From Xiphophorus maculatus (lineage: Eukaryota > Chordata > Actinopteri > Cyprinodontiformes > Poeciliidae): a stretch of DNA of 64,000 bases. The translations under genes and the position numbers were made by a program. The stretch covers positions 5,895,882 through 5,959,881 of the forward strand of contig NC_036454.1 of assembly GCF_002775205.1 (NCBI RefSeq). The letters are read 5' to 3'. How positions within the stretch are numbered: the first letter of the stretch is position 1; each line of letters starts with the position of its first letter. The notes under the pieces are model-generated. The model was not told where the DNA came from. It did not search any database and worked only from the letters and a program-made list of their open reading frames with translations. Shown here piece after piece: positions 27,901 through 38,430 of the stretch.

Positions 27901-30900
27901 AGGTTTGGGAATGCAGATTTCACAACAACACGCTTCAGAGTAGGGATACAAACAATTAATCTACAACTAATTGTCGATTAGTGCAGTGGTTCCCAACCGT
28001 TTTAGTACCGCGGACCGGTCGAGAGGGAGGGGGGGTGCGCGCAAGACTTCGGAAATTTGCGGGATGTGGGAGGGGGTGTGCGCGTCGAGACGAACCGACA
28101 GAATCCGGTTAAAGGATTTTCAAAATAAAAGATCCTCCTGACTCAACACATAAAACGGAAGTATTTAATTATTTCTTGCGCGGCCCCATACCAATTCGTC
28201 CACGGACCGGTACCGGTCCGCAGCCCGGGGGTTGGGGACCACTGGATTAGTGGTTTATTAGATTGTAGTTTGGCCGCCGTCCAGCAGAGGGCGCCGCTGA
28301 TCAATGGAGCCGTTGGTACAGAAACAAAGATGGCGGCAGGGCCATAAAAGAACCGGACAGAAAAGCGGTCCATAGTCAGTTGTGGGATGAAAAAGTACTT
28401 TATGCGCTTCTGTTTGGAAATATAAAAACTTGATCAGCCCCTTAAGTTTCACGTTAATGGATCTTATTCAATAATTATTGATGTGCTACTAAGACGAGGA
28501 TAATATGTCAGTAAAGCGTAAGATATGACGCAGAAGAATGGAAACATGGCGGAAAATAATCGTGCCAATAAGAACGGTTGATTTTATATATGAACATCTC
28601 TAACTTCATGGGGAACTAAGGGTTTCACTTATTTAATTTTTTTCATCTTTTAGTCTTCTACTCAGTAACCTAAGAGGTTACTGTTTTATTATAATATGTT
28701 TATTAATGTGAGAAAACCACAATTTTCTATTTAAGTTGGTATGTTATGCATCTGACACAAAATAATGTTAAAATGTAATGCTATTTTTAATTTAAGCATA
28801 TGAAAAATGTAGTTCTCCATGTTATGGAAGGATGGATAAAATTATAATACTTGAGGACTTTTGACTAAAATATCCTTATATATTAAGGTGTTTTTTAAAT
28901 CTTAAATGCAAAATATATGTTATATATTTTTTGTACAGTCTTGGTTTAATTACTTCCCTGAATTAGTTATTTTTTTAGTAAATAGCATTTTTTGAGTCTG
29001 TATACTCTAGTTAACAATTAATCAATTACTAAATTAGTTGATGATTATTTCAATAATAATCATCAATCATCATCAATATTTCAATAATCACAATCACGAT
29101 TAATCTGATTAATTGTTTCACCCCTATAAATAATAAGCACCAACTTTCTCCTCTTAAATTATATGGAACCTCTTTTTAGAGGAAAGACACAGGAGGAAAG
29201 GTTCTTGTCTTGCAATGTTCAAGCTGATTCTGATCCTAATGAAAGAGAAAATGAACTATTTTAACAATTTTCTATCTTCTGCCATGCGATCTGTTGGCGA
29301 GGTAGAAGATGCAGCAAAGTCAGGAGCGTCTGCTGGAGCAGGTCCGGGATCTCCAGGGCGAGCTGGAGACCCTGAAGATGAAGAAGGCGCAGGATGACAA
29401 GCAGTGGAAAGAAGAGCGGGAGTCGCTCAGTGTGATCACGCTGCATGCCGACCGAGCGGAGGAGGCAGTGAGGCAGCTGGAAAAGAAACTACAGGAGAAG
29501 GTCAGAGACGGGGCTCAGTGGGACTCTGAATTCTGGAGGTACTTCTAGGTTTTTGTTTTCTCAATTTCTACTATTTTCTCAATTGTTGGTTCCATGAGAG
29601 CATCAATAAATAATATCAATAAATTAAAGAATATAATTAAATTCTTTTCTGTGCAGTTTAGTGATAGAAATTACACTTTTTAAATAATAAAAAAAGTGCC
29701 ACCGATCAGAAAAAGGAAGTCATCTATGCAGACCGCACACATCCTGGACACAGATGGTCAGGAAAAACTAAAATTTTTATTTCCTTTCCTATACATTTAT
29801 ATTTAACATTTCCTCAATTGGAGCAAAAATGAACCAGAGTTCTTGTTTTAGTGCAGAAACCTGGTGAATAAAAGCAGATTTTGATTGAACCAGTGTCCGG
29901 TGGTGTGGTGTGGCTGCTTCGGTCGTCATTTCTTTAAATGAAGAGATCAAAGATGCAGAGCTTGCATGTCAGGAAATGGAAATAGGATTTAAACATGATG
30001 CGTTTTGTCTTGAAGGAGATGGAGCTGTCTCTCGCTGTGTCCGTGTCCAAAGACTGGTGTCACCGTCACTCGATAGAAGCAGCTGAGAAACGGCAGCGGG
30101 AGGAAGAAATCTCGATTGTCAAACAGTGAGCAAAGGAAAAACAAAACTCATTTATAAAGAATCTGTCTTGAAGTGCGGTGGTGTGAATGGTGAGGCAGAC
30201 GCAGCACACCCAGGTTGAGATGATTATGGTGATTTAATAATGAGAACAAGGTGCAAACAAATCCAAAAACAGTCCAAAATCCTGGCAGCACAGCAGAGCG
30301 GAAGGTAGAGGCTCAGCACTGGTAGCAACAGGACATACGAAGGACAAATGACAACACACGACTGCTTAGACACACGACAAGGAACCGACAAAGACACAGA
30401 GACACAGGTGAGACTAAATACACAGGAGGTAATCAGGGAACGAGACACACCTGGGAGTAATCGAGGGGAGAACAGGACAACGAAGAGACGCAAGGACACA
30501 GGAAACTCAGAAATAAATACACAGAAAAACACAGATCATGACAGAATCCCACTGATTTATGTTTTTATAGTAGGATCTATAGGTATTCCAGCTACATTAA
30601 TTTGATGAAATTGCAGAACAGTGATGGAGACACAAATGATTTCATTTATGAGTTGGAACATCTAGAAAACCCTTCTGTCAGATTTTGTCAGATCAAACTT
30701 GTGTTTTTTTTTGTTTGTTATAGTTTATTATTTTTTAACTATATGATAGGGCTGGGCGATAAATCGATTTTATTTTTCCCCAAAGTGTTCCCTGGATTTA
30801 CGTACGGCATGATTTCAGTACGCCCAAGGTGGCCATCTTGTTTGTCAAACATGTTTCATATTTTCTATCTATTTGGGCTTTCAGTTCATGTCAGCTCTAT

Positions 30901-33900
30901 CGTACCTTAACTTATATTATTTAACTTATCTGATTGAACTTTTCTTATCCTATTTAACTTGACTTATTTAATTTAACTTATCTTATTTAAATCAACTTAG
31001 GGTAACTTATTTATCTTAACTTATTTAGCTAATCTTGGCTTAACTTAGAGTAATATAGCTTACTTTATTTAACTTAATTTAATCTTATTGAACTTAATCT
31101 TATTTAACTTAACTTTTTACTGTTTGTACTTCATGATGTACAAAGTTTTAACAGATGGTTTTAAAAGTAAATTTGCAAAAAGTCAAATGAAACCCAGAGA
31201 ATACAGCTTTCTGAAGGGAGTGGTTGGTTGGTGGTTTTTCTTTTGCTTTTTGTTTATGAGACATGGAAACTCAAGCTCTTTGGTCATGCATGAGTTCTGG
31301 GCTTTTTTCTCAAAGCTTTTTTGTGGCGCTGGTGGAGTTTATTTGCAGCATTTAAGCTAGAAATGCTGCCTAAAATTAGATTTATTAAATCTTGTGTTTA
31401 AATGCGTTTTCTAAGACAAGCACGTCAAAAGAGACGTTTTGGGTGAAAAAAAGCGCTAAATGCTGACTTTTTGGTGAAAATATGGCTGAACGTGAATATG
31501 TTTGTGTGTCAGGAAGCTCATCGATCTGAACTCTCGGCTTCGCGCAGTGGAGGAGAAGAATCGGGCCGAGAGAGAGGAGCTCAGAAATCAGCTTCAGCAC
31601 CTCAACGCGGAGAACGCCTCCACCAAGCTGGAGAACCAAACGCTCAGGGTAGCTTCACACGACAAAGAGAAGGAAAAGTTAAAAACATGGACTGTCGTTT
31701 AATCTGCTTTTACATTACGATCAGAGAGAGTTGGCGTCGACTGACGAGAAATTAAAGGGACTTCAATCTGAGGCTCGTGAGCTGAAATCATCAATGAAAA
31801 AATCTGAGAACCTGGTGGAGAAATTCAAGCAGAAGGTAAAGCAAACATCAGGCTTATAGCTTTGGGTTTTTCATTATAGTTTAGTTTAATTTCATTGTGA
31901 CTTTTCGTCTAATTCAGTTACCGTAGTTTTAATTGTATTTCAGAGGGTGTTTGCTCGTTTTTAGATAATATTAGATATTGTTTAGTTTAGATGTTGTTAG
32001 CTATATGGTTGCAGTTTTAGTTTTTTCATACTTTCAATACAAAATAGTCAAAGTATTGTATTGTTACTATGTACAAATCGATTGGGTAATGAATACCGAC
32101 AAAAAGTGCCATTTTCCAAAAATTTATTTAATAATATTTGATCAACCAACTGACTCTGATGTTTTATCCCAACTTTTGCTGTCGCCATTTTGCGGACTTG
32201 TGTAAGTGCCGCCAGTAGGGTTATAAAGTACTATAATTTTCCCTAAACTGCTTGTGTGGGGGGAAAAAAACCCATTTCACATCAGTTCAAAAGGCTAGTA
32301 AATAGATTCATAAACAGAAAAATGAAGGATGTTACATGTACATAGCTTTAGTTTTATAAACTGATAATCTAGTTCCAGTTGTATAGTTTCTCCCCATTAA
32401 AGTTGCAGTATGTAACTTTTATAAAGAATGTGTTTTTATTTATTTGTTAAGATTTAAAGGATTTTTTTTTTATTGTCATAAAATTTCGCAATCGCTTGCT
32501 TGTGGTTTGTACTTATGTCCCAGATCAAGAAGCCTAATAAATAAATAAGTAAGTCATTGAAGTGTCATTAATAAATATGGCGGTGCACAGAGGTGCAGTG
32601 GCATCATGTTGTGACAGTTTGTTATGAGACAAATATTCTGTGAAAAGATTGATGTCTTCCCTGAGCTACTATTGCCATTTGAAGAAACGTACTGCTTCTG
32701 ATCCAAAACAACCAATCAGAGGCAGGAGGCGGGTCTTAGCGCTGTCAATCATCTTCATGTGCTCACTGCTAAATGTGAGGGAAAATCCCAATGACACTAA
32801 TAAAGTTTTTGTAAAACTAATGGCAGAGCAACGACTTACCATTACAGAAAAACTATTTATCCGTTATCATCGGTAACGGATGCTAACTAGCCGTAGCGTT
32901 CATGATAGGCTATGCTAGGTGCCGTGGACCATTTGTCTTTATTTCAGTTAACAAAAATGTTTTCCCAATTTCAGTTTTTGATACTTTGTTAGTTTTATTT
33001 AACTGTAATAACCTTGGTAAACGTCACTCCACGAAGGTAAATCGGCACAGAAAATCCTCCAAACAGGATCTGAAAATGATCTGTGTTATTGTTGGGTTGC
33101 GGCTCAGGTTCATCAGGCTCGCCTGGAGTCAGAGGAGTACTGTCTGAAGCTGGAGACGACGCAGCGGGAGGCCCGGGAGCAGAGGGCGCGCCTGGAGAAC
33201 GAGAAGGAACAAGTGAAACGGGAGCTGCTGAACCGGTTGCAGGAGTTCGAGACGCTGCCGGAGAAACTGAAGCGGATTGAGCAGCAGCTCCGAGAAGCCC
33301 AGGACGACACTAACACCTACGAGAGGAGGAACCTGGAGCATCATGCTGTCCTGTCTGAAGTCAGACACAAGGTGATCTGCCTGGCTGCAGGTTCTAACGC
33401 ATCATCCAGGTCACTCTTATCAGTTTTTAGACTCAGCAGAACCTTTTTTCAACGTTGTCACATCCTTCTGCAGGCTGCTGGAAATCCTTGAAAATGCTTG
33501 CATTTTGTTTAGGTGTTTTTAAGGTTTGTAAAGTGCTTGATTTCTGAATAAAGTCCTTGAAAGTGCTTGATATTCAAGCTGCAGTTTGGTAACAAAGTTT
33601 ATAGAAGCTTAGTGTAGCTAGGTGACGGGTGGAGTTCAGCTGGGCTGGCAAAGTAACGGGCCGAGCCGAGGCGAGCCTCACTGGGGTTACTAGGTGAAGG
33701 ACACTGCCTGCAAATTTGTTTGGGGATTTTAATTAGATTTAATCTAATCTAATGTCTGATTAAAAGCCTAAATTTGGAAAATATTACTTATAGTTGAAAC
33801 TAGAAAGTTTCATTCACCTAATAAAACGACACAGGAACATTTTTCTATTGCTACCTGAAGTTAAATCTGACTAAATCGTTCTGGTTTTAGGTTAGTTAGA

Positions 33901-36900
33901 ATCACCAAAATTATTTTAAATGCCAGAAAAGTTAGCGAGAACATTTTTTGGAGATTTTATTTGGTAATTCTTTTTGCATATTGTGTTTAAGCATTTAATT
34001 TAAACAGGAAGATAATATACGGTAACACAATTTTGTTGATGTTGCTTCACTGTGATAAATATTTATTATTCCCAGCTTATCAATGACTTATTGATCTGTG
34101 CAATTGATATAAAATGTGGCTTATATTTTTTACATTAAACAATGTTATTTAAATTTTGGGAAGATTTGTTAAAGTAGTGTTTTGTTCTCGTATCAGCCAA
34201 GTGTTTAAGCTTCTCATTAAGTCACATCCCACTGAACATAAGATTGCTGTTATACAACAATATCAGTTGCATAACAGCAATATTAATATTGTATATTGAT
34301 CGTAACTCATGAAAGAATGACTGTGAATACTGTTAGCAGCTCAAAACATAGGAAACGTTAATAAATGAATGTTTTGGGGAATTTCTAACGGTTTCTCTGT
34401 GACTGTCTGCAGGTCGAGCACCAAGGTGCTCAGCTGGAAACGGTTCAGCAGAGGAATCTGCTGCTGCAGGAGGAAAACAACGTCCTGAAGGAGAAAATTA
34501 ACAACCTAGAGAGGTATTTTTCTTTAACTTCAACACTTAAATAAAAACAGATTTATTGAGTCGATCTTGGTGGTTAAAGGTGACCTATCATGCTTCCTTG
34601 AACAGGTGAGGATAGATAAGTCTACGGCCTATACAAAACATGTTTGTTGCATTTTCTTTTGCTCAAAATCAGCGCTTACAGCAGTAAAACCATCTGACCA
34701 ATCGAGCTGGGCCTCAGCTTTGGTTGCTAGGCGACGAACAGAGTTCCGCTGGGGTTGCTAGGTAACGGGCTGGGCCTCACTGGGGTTACTAGGTGAGGAA
34801 CAGAGCCTGCTGATTTGTTCCAAGGATTCGGGGATTTGTTTTAGCTTTAGAAATTTGGACTCAGGTCCCTGTTCAAGAAGCTTAATAAATAAACAAATAA
34901 ATAATATATACATACTGTATATAATAAGTATAAATACAAAGTATATATACATATTAGTGCACAATATATTGGCACTAACATTGATATTGACCGATATTTG
35001 TCATTTTTTATCATATTGGTATCAATAAGGAAAACTGGGCCGATGTTAACAGCAAATATTTATTTCAATCTTGTTGCTGCCTCTGTTTTTTTCCCCAAAG
35101 TTGTTGAAATGGTAGGAAAATACATTTAATACATAATATCTGTAAATATGGTACAGTTGTCAGCCATAAATATCAGATATTAATTTTGGCCCAAATTTTC
35201 ATATCGGTGCATCTCTAATGTATATAAAGGAGTATATAACCAAAGTTAAAAAGTGATTTGAAGCCGTATTAAATGTGTTTGTGACGTTACATTTGGGAGT
35301 CTTTTGAAATGGCTCATTTTCCTCACACCTAAAAATATTAATTTATTGCCAAAAAACAGCTGGATGTTTTTTTAAGCGTTTAAGCTGTTTTTAGAAGCAG
35401 TAGAGACCCAAATGGAAGTACAAAACAATAATAATAATAGGTTCCCTTTAAACAAATCAGATGAGTTCACGTTTTCATTTATATAATATATTTCAGGATT
35501 TCACAGTAAAATCCATATATTTTAGATTAAATGAAGTGAAACTGGAACAAAAACTGCGCTGAGTCTGAATTATGCCTCCCTGTTCTGTCGTGAAACACTT
35601 TGCTGTTGTTCATTGTAGGAAGCTGGAGGATATGAATGCAGAAAACAGAGCGATGTCCCAGGCTGTCAGCATGAAGGAAGGAGGCATCCGCAGCCTTCAG
35701 CAGCAGCTGGAGGAGAAAACATACGAGTGCACCGTCGTGTCCCAGCAGCTGCAGGAAACTCTGGGCAACACTCAAAGACAGGTCAGAAACAGAAAGACCT
35801 TTCCTCCTTGTGAAAATCAGCCTTGGGTTTAGTTCTCAGTTTACCTTCAGCTTAGGGTGAACGTGTGACATCACACTTATGCAACCAAGAGCAAATATGG
35901 CTGGCCTTTCTTAAAATATAACTATAAAATTTGATTATGTGACTGCTCATAAATATGCAAGTCATAAAATCTGTGTTTGTAATAGATTATAATAGACATC
36001 ACAGCAGCAAGTTAAGGTTAAATAAGAATGAGAGACTGTGCAGTAATATCTGGTGCTGCTTTTAATGCTATACATTAAAAAATTAGCCTGTGTAAGAGAA
36101 ACAAAGTAGTAGTTCATTTTTCAGTCATACTTTCACCAAGTCATTCATTTATGACAGAGATAAATATTACATTTATATGGTAAATGTCAGGTTTACCAAC
36201 TAAATATTTAGCTCCAAACTAAATGTTTAGCTCAGAGCTAACTAGTTTAGAGCTAAATATTTAGCTTCAAACTAAATATTTATCTTTTTAAGTATTTAGC
36301 TTATTTAGTTAGCTAAATATTTAGCTTCAAACTAAATATTTATCTTTTTAAGTATTTAGCTTATTTAGTTAGCTAAATATTTAGCTGGCAAACTAAATAG
36401 TTAGCGCAGACCTAAATATGTAGTTCAGAGCTAAATATCAAGCTTCAAACTAAATATTTAGCCTGTTAACTAATATTTAACTAATTATTCAACTTGAAAT
36501 CTAAATATTTAGCTCGTTTGCTAATTAAATATTTAGTTTGAAACTGTCATTTATAAATTAACATATTGAAAATATGACTGAAAAATTAGCTAAATTCTTT
36601 TCTTTATGACAGGCTAAGTAACCCAAATTATTGCTGGTAATTTTTCACAGTGTAACGTTTACAGCCCTTTACAGTAATGATAAAAAGACAAAAAAACTAC
36701 AGAATATTTAAAAGAAATTAAAAAAATTGCAAACAATTTTGATGTGCAAGAAACAGCAGTTATAAAGACTTCCAGAGTTTATCGGGAGCAGTTTAAAGCA
36801 TTTATTTTCTTCTCTTGTTTGAATTTCTTGCGTAGTTTGATTGATATAATTAGCTCCATTTTCAATAAAAGTTTAGCTGATTTAAAGAAAAGGAAAGTCC

Positions 36901-37304
36901 AAAGTCTGATCATGTTTATCTCATGAATAAAACTTGCAGGTGGACGACAGCATACAGCGACTTCTGGCCAAAGAGAAAGCATCACAGTCCACATCATTGG
37001 AGCTGCAGAACCAGCTGAGTCGGGCCAAATTGGAGCTGAGTCAGCTGCAGCGAAGCAAGGAGGACGTACGTCATTCATCCCTCCTCAGGTCTGACTGCAG
37101 CCTTCGATGGGATTAAAATGTGTTTTCTGTCTCCAGATGGAGCGCCGCTTCCATTCTCAACTTCAGAACTTGAGGGAGCGACTGGACCAGTCGGATTCCA
37201 CAAACCGCAGTTTGCAGAACTACGTTCAGTTTCTGAGAAACTCGTATAAAAATGTCTATGGAGACTGCTTGCTGAGCACCACTGATCCGTTCCCGGAGCA
37301 ATAA
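21943..37304 (+). CDS. odf2: Outer dense fibre protein 2 / cenexin
   Basis: Coiled-coil protein of mother-centriole appendages, needed for ciliogenesis, and of sperm-tail fibres. Sixteen exons: 21943-22050, 22580-22690, 23913-24043, 25532-25661, 26400-26531, 27464-27538, 27612-27902, 29306-29500, 30016-30125, 31513-31648, 31725-31835, 33108-33371, 34413-34513, 35619-35781, 36940-37065, 37137-37304; 2352 bases, 783 aa, phases consistent. The N-terminus MKTRGSPP and IHVHVADSIPIHVHM is diagnostic, as are TPWIPPG (residues about 55-61) and LVEAEIDGVAVVNQL. Residues about 130-750 are heptad-rich coiled coil. The last exon ends NRSLQNYVQFLRNSYKNVYGD, the long cenexin-type tail rather than the short sperm form. 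Against mammalian ODF2, roughly 90 residues of coil seem missing between exons 3 and 4. The 29306 acceptor has a weak pyrimidine tract. Confidence 0.95.
22370..22560 (+). repeat. Truncated LINE 3' tail, copy 1
   Basis: Reads CTTCAGTCAGAGGCTTCTTC, a block with CAGACCGCTACAGG and TTTCCTGC, then ACATTTAATTTCCCTTTTGG and TAAAGTATTTTAAATTTGAA. The same order is present at 44690-44865 and 55535-55705, and a scrap at 37925-37965. The ending in TTTAAATTTGAATTT is typical of fish non-LTR retrotransposon 3' ends. All copies are 5'-truncated. Confidence 0.65.
22830..23157 (-). pseudogene. Tc1/mariner-type transposase fragment
   Basis: Minus-strand frame in ODF2 intron 2 with SSDDTKFFCNRHSSCVW followed by DDEGSVILWVYLSA and GNLVRG. 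This matches the middle of Tc1-like transposases, where a WSDETK motif with a catalytic Asp is followed by YVW and then GGGSIMVWGC. Both ends of the gene are absent, and key residues have changed (DDTK for DETK). It is a dead remnant of about 110 codons. Confidence 0.7.
24076..25010 (+). repeat. Dispersed teleost repeat interrupted by a hAT element
   Basis: Left part (24076-24281) starts TTCAATTCAATTCAGTTTAT and runs to ACCCAGCAGATTGCATTGAG. Right part (24859-25010) continues with AACAGGAAGAAACCTCCAGC and CATCTGCCTCGACCGACTGG. From general familiarity with fish genomes these are parts of one common dispersed repeat. The hAT element at 24282-24858 sits between them with its own target duplication, so it landed later. 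The host repeat has lost its middle part. Confidence 0.65.
24282..24858. mobile_element. Non-autonomous hAT element with 8-bp target duplication
   Basis: Starts CAGTGGTGTCCAATC and ends TTGTACACCTCTG, imperfect terminal inverted repeats of the hAT type. The 8-base CATTACAG is repeated on both sides (24274-24281 and 24859-24866). Interior is AT-rich without a usable transposase frame. Confidence 0.85.
26760..27190. repeat. ATTAATCGATTA dispersed repeat (ODF2 intron 5)
   Basis: Dense in GATTAATTGATTAATC, CGATTAATCTGATTAATCG and similar near-palindromes. Related blocks occur at 28960-29130, 42970-43880, 46885-47275, 48350-48560 and 55300-55520, usually next to 'gaaaaa-tgttaaaac' or 'caaatataa' stretches. 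They are probably copies of one old DNA-transposon-like family. Class not proven. Confidence 0.55.
27984..28244. mobile_element. Non-autonomous hAT element, 261 bp
   Basis: Starts CAGTGGTTCCCAACC and ends GGTTGGGGACCACTG, near-perfect terminal inverted repeats, with GATTAGTG duplicated on both sides (27976-27983 and 28245-28252). GC-rich interior with CGGACCGG inverted motifs. It lies 81 bases after an ODF2 exon and inserted into an older ATTAATCGATTA-type repeat. Confidence 0.92.
30175..30545. repeat. Purine-rich dispersed repeat in ODF2 intron
   Basis: Block rich in GACACACGACAAGGAAC, GACACAGAGACACAGGTGAG and AACAGGACAACGAAGAGACG. It has the look of a dispersed element rather than a simple repeat. 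No coding frame or clear terminal repeats seen. It begins about 50 bases after the exon ending at 30125. Confidence 0.5.
30747..30905. repeat. TAGGGCTGGGC-ended dispersed repeat, copy 1
   Basis: Starts ATAGGGCTGGGCGAT, then TTCCCTGGATTTACG and AAGGTGGCCATCTTGT. A fuller copy occupies 39745-40402 in GLE1 intron 3. Confidence 0.5.
30905..31120. repeat. TTAACTTA / TTATTTAA low-complexity tract
   Basis: About 200 bases built from TTATTTAACTTA, TTAACTTATC and similar units in the ODF2 intron before the exon at 31513. Confidence 0.75.
31865..33040. repeat. Dispersed repeat split by a TTAA foldback element
   Basis: Left flank (31865-32000) reads TTTAGTTTAATTTCATTGTG, right flank (32935-33035) TATTTCAGTTAACAAAAATG and TAACTGTAATAACCTTGG, which I take as the two ends of one repeat common in fish. 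Foldback copy 2 (32401-32913) lies between, so it is the younger insertion. Confidence 0.5.
32401..32913. mobile_element. TTAA foldback MITE, copy 2 (right end lost)
   Basis: Preceded by TTAA (32397-32400), starts AGTTGCAGTATGTAAC and shares CAATCAGAGGCAGGAGGCGG and TTAGCGCTGTCAATC with the copy at 5500-6032. Its right half aligns to the reverse complement of the middle of copy 1 (CTTACCATTA, CTATTTATCC, CATCGGT), as expected for a foldback element. The matching right terminus is not present. Confidence 0.65.
36185..36545. repeat. TAAATATTTAGCT minisatellite with exact 60-bp duplication
   Basis: Repeats of TTAGCTTCAAACTAAATATT and related units. The 60 bases from 36253 are repeated without change immediately afterwards, which shows recent unequal exchange or slippage. 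Within the ODF2 intron between the exons at 35781 and 36940. Confidence 0.85.
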
Positions 37305-37380
37305 AGCACAAATGAATTTACATTTATTGTGAAATCAAATGTTTTTAAAATGTGAATTATTTATTGTCCTCAGAAATAAA
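37300..37380 (+). terminator. ODF2 polyadenylation signals
   Basis: AATAAA at 37300-37305 overlaps the TAA stop codon itself; a second AATAAA is at 37375-37380, 71 bases after the stop, and is the more likely working signal. From here to 38290 I see only AT-rich sequence and a LINE-tail scrap at 37925-37965. Confidence 0.65.
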
Positions 37381-38430
37381 ATTATCTTAAAGAAGTCTTG
37401 ATGCTTGTTTTATTTATTAAATGTTTTGTATTATGTGTCTAGAAGTGAAAACTTGTACCTTCAAATTTTTGTAAGCTGAAACTTTTGCTGTTTAACTTCA
37501 AATCTACTCACAAAATATGTAGAGATTCTGAAAACTCTTCAGTCAATAAAATCAGTTTACAAGTTATTTACCTACATTTTAATTAAATGCATTGGTTTTA
37601 CAGATTATTTACTTGTTTTATACTTTTAATGTTTTATTTTCTTAGTTAAAATGCCTTTTCAGTGCATAATGTTTCATTCAGACTTCAGTGTTTCTTACTG
37701 GGATTTTGTGTAATAAATCAACACACAATACAGAAAAAATAAATGAGTAAAAGAGGAAAAGGACAGATGGCTTAAATGTTTTTTTACAAATGAAAAATTT
37801 AAATTGTGACATACATTTGTTTGCATTTTATGTAACAGTTATTTGCTACATAAAATACAGTGTAAATAACTGCCTTCAAATGTCACATATTTAATTTAAT
37901 TAAATAATTAAAATTTCTATTTAATTTACTTTTGGGATCTATAAAGCATTTTTGAATTTGAATTATTAGTGATGGACTTTACGTGATTAAAATCAATGAA
38001 ATTTTAGGGCATGGACTGTAATTTACTGGATTTTGAATATAAAGTATGAGTTTAATGTCCAGGCTGATAATTAACTAGATAATTGCTTTCTGTTTTAATA
38101 GATTAAAAATGTATAAAATGAAAATGAAAGTGTATTATTGCATAGCTAGGTGCAAGTTAATGTAAGATTTTTTGTCTATTGAAACAGAACTGTTGAGAGC
38201 TGAAGTTTAAATAGTTAACTATGTCAAACATAATATTTAACGAAAAATGTTAGTCTTCTAAAAAGAAGAAACGCAAACTAACAATCTGAAGGAGATGGTT
38301 ATAAATATCCGACCGGAACCAAGCAGCGATAGGGTTCATGTTTCCGATCGGACTGAGTTTTTGTGTGAGTCTGTTTGGCGCTTGCTGCTGTTAGCCACAG
38401 ACCGTCGGTATCATTTTTGTTTGTTTAACG

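Noticed and set aside
36185..36545. Regular-looking repeats as a CRISPR array
   Set aside because: Units are adjacent AT-rich minisatellite copies without unique spacers, in an intron of an animal gene.
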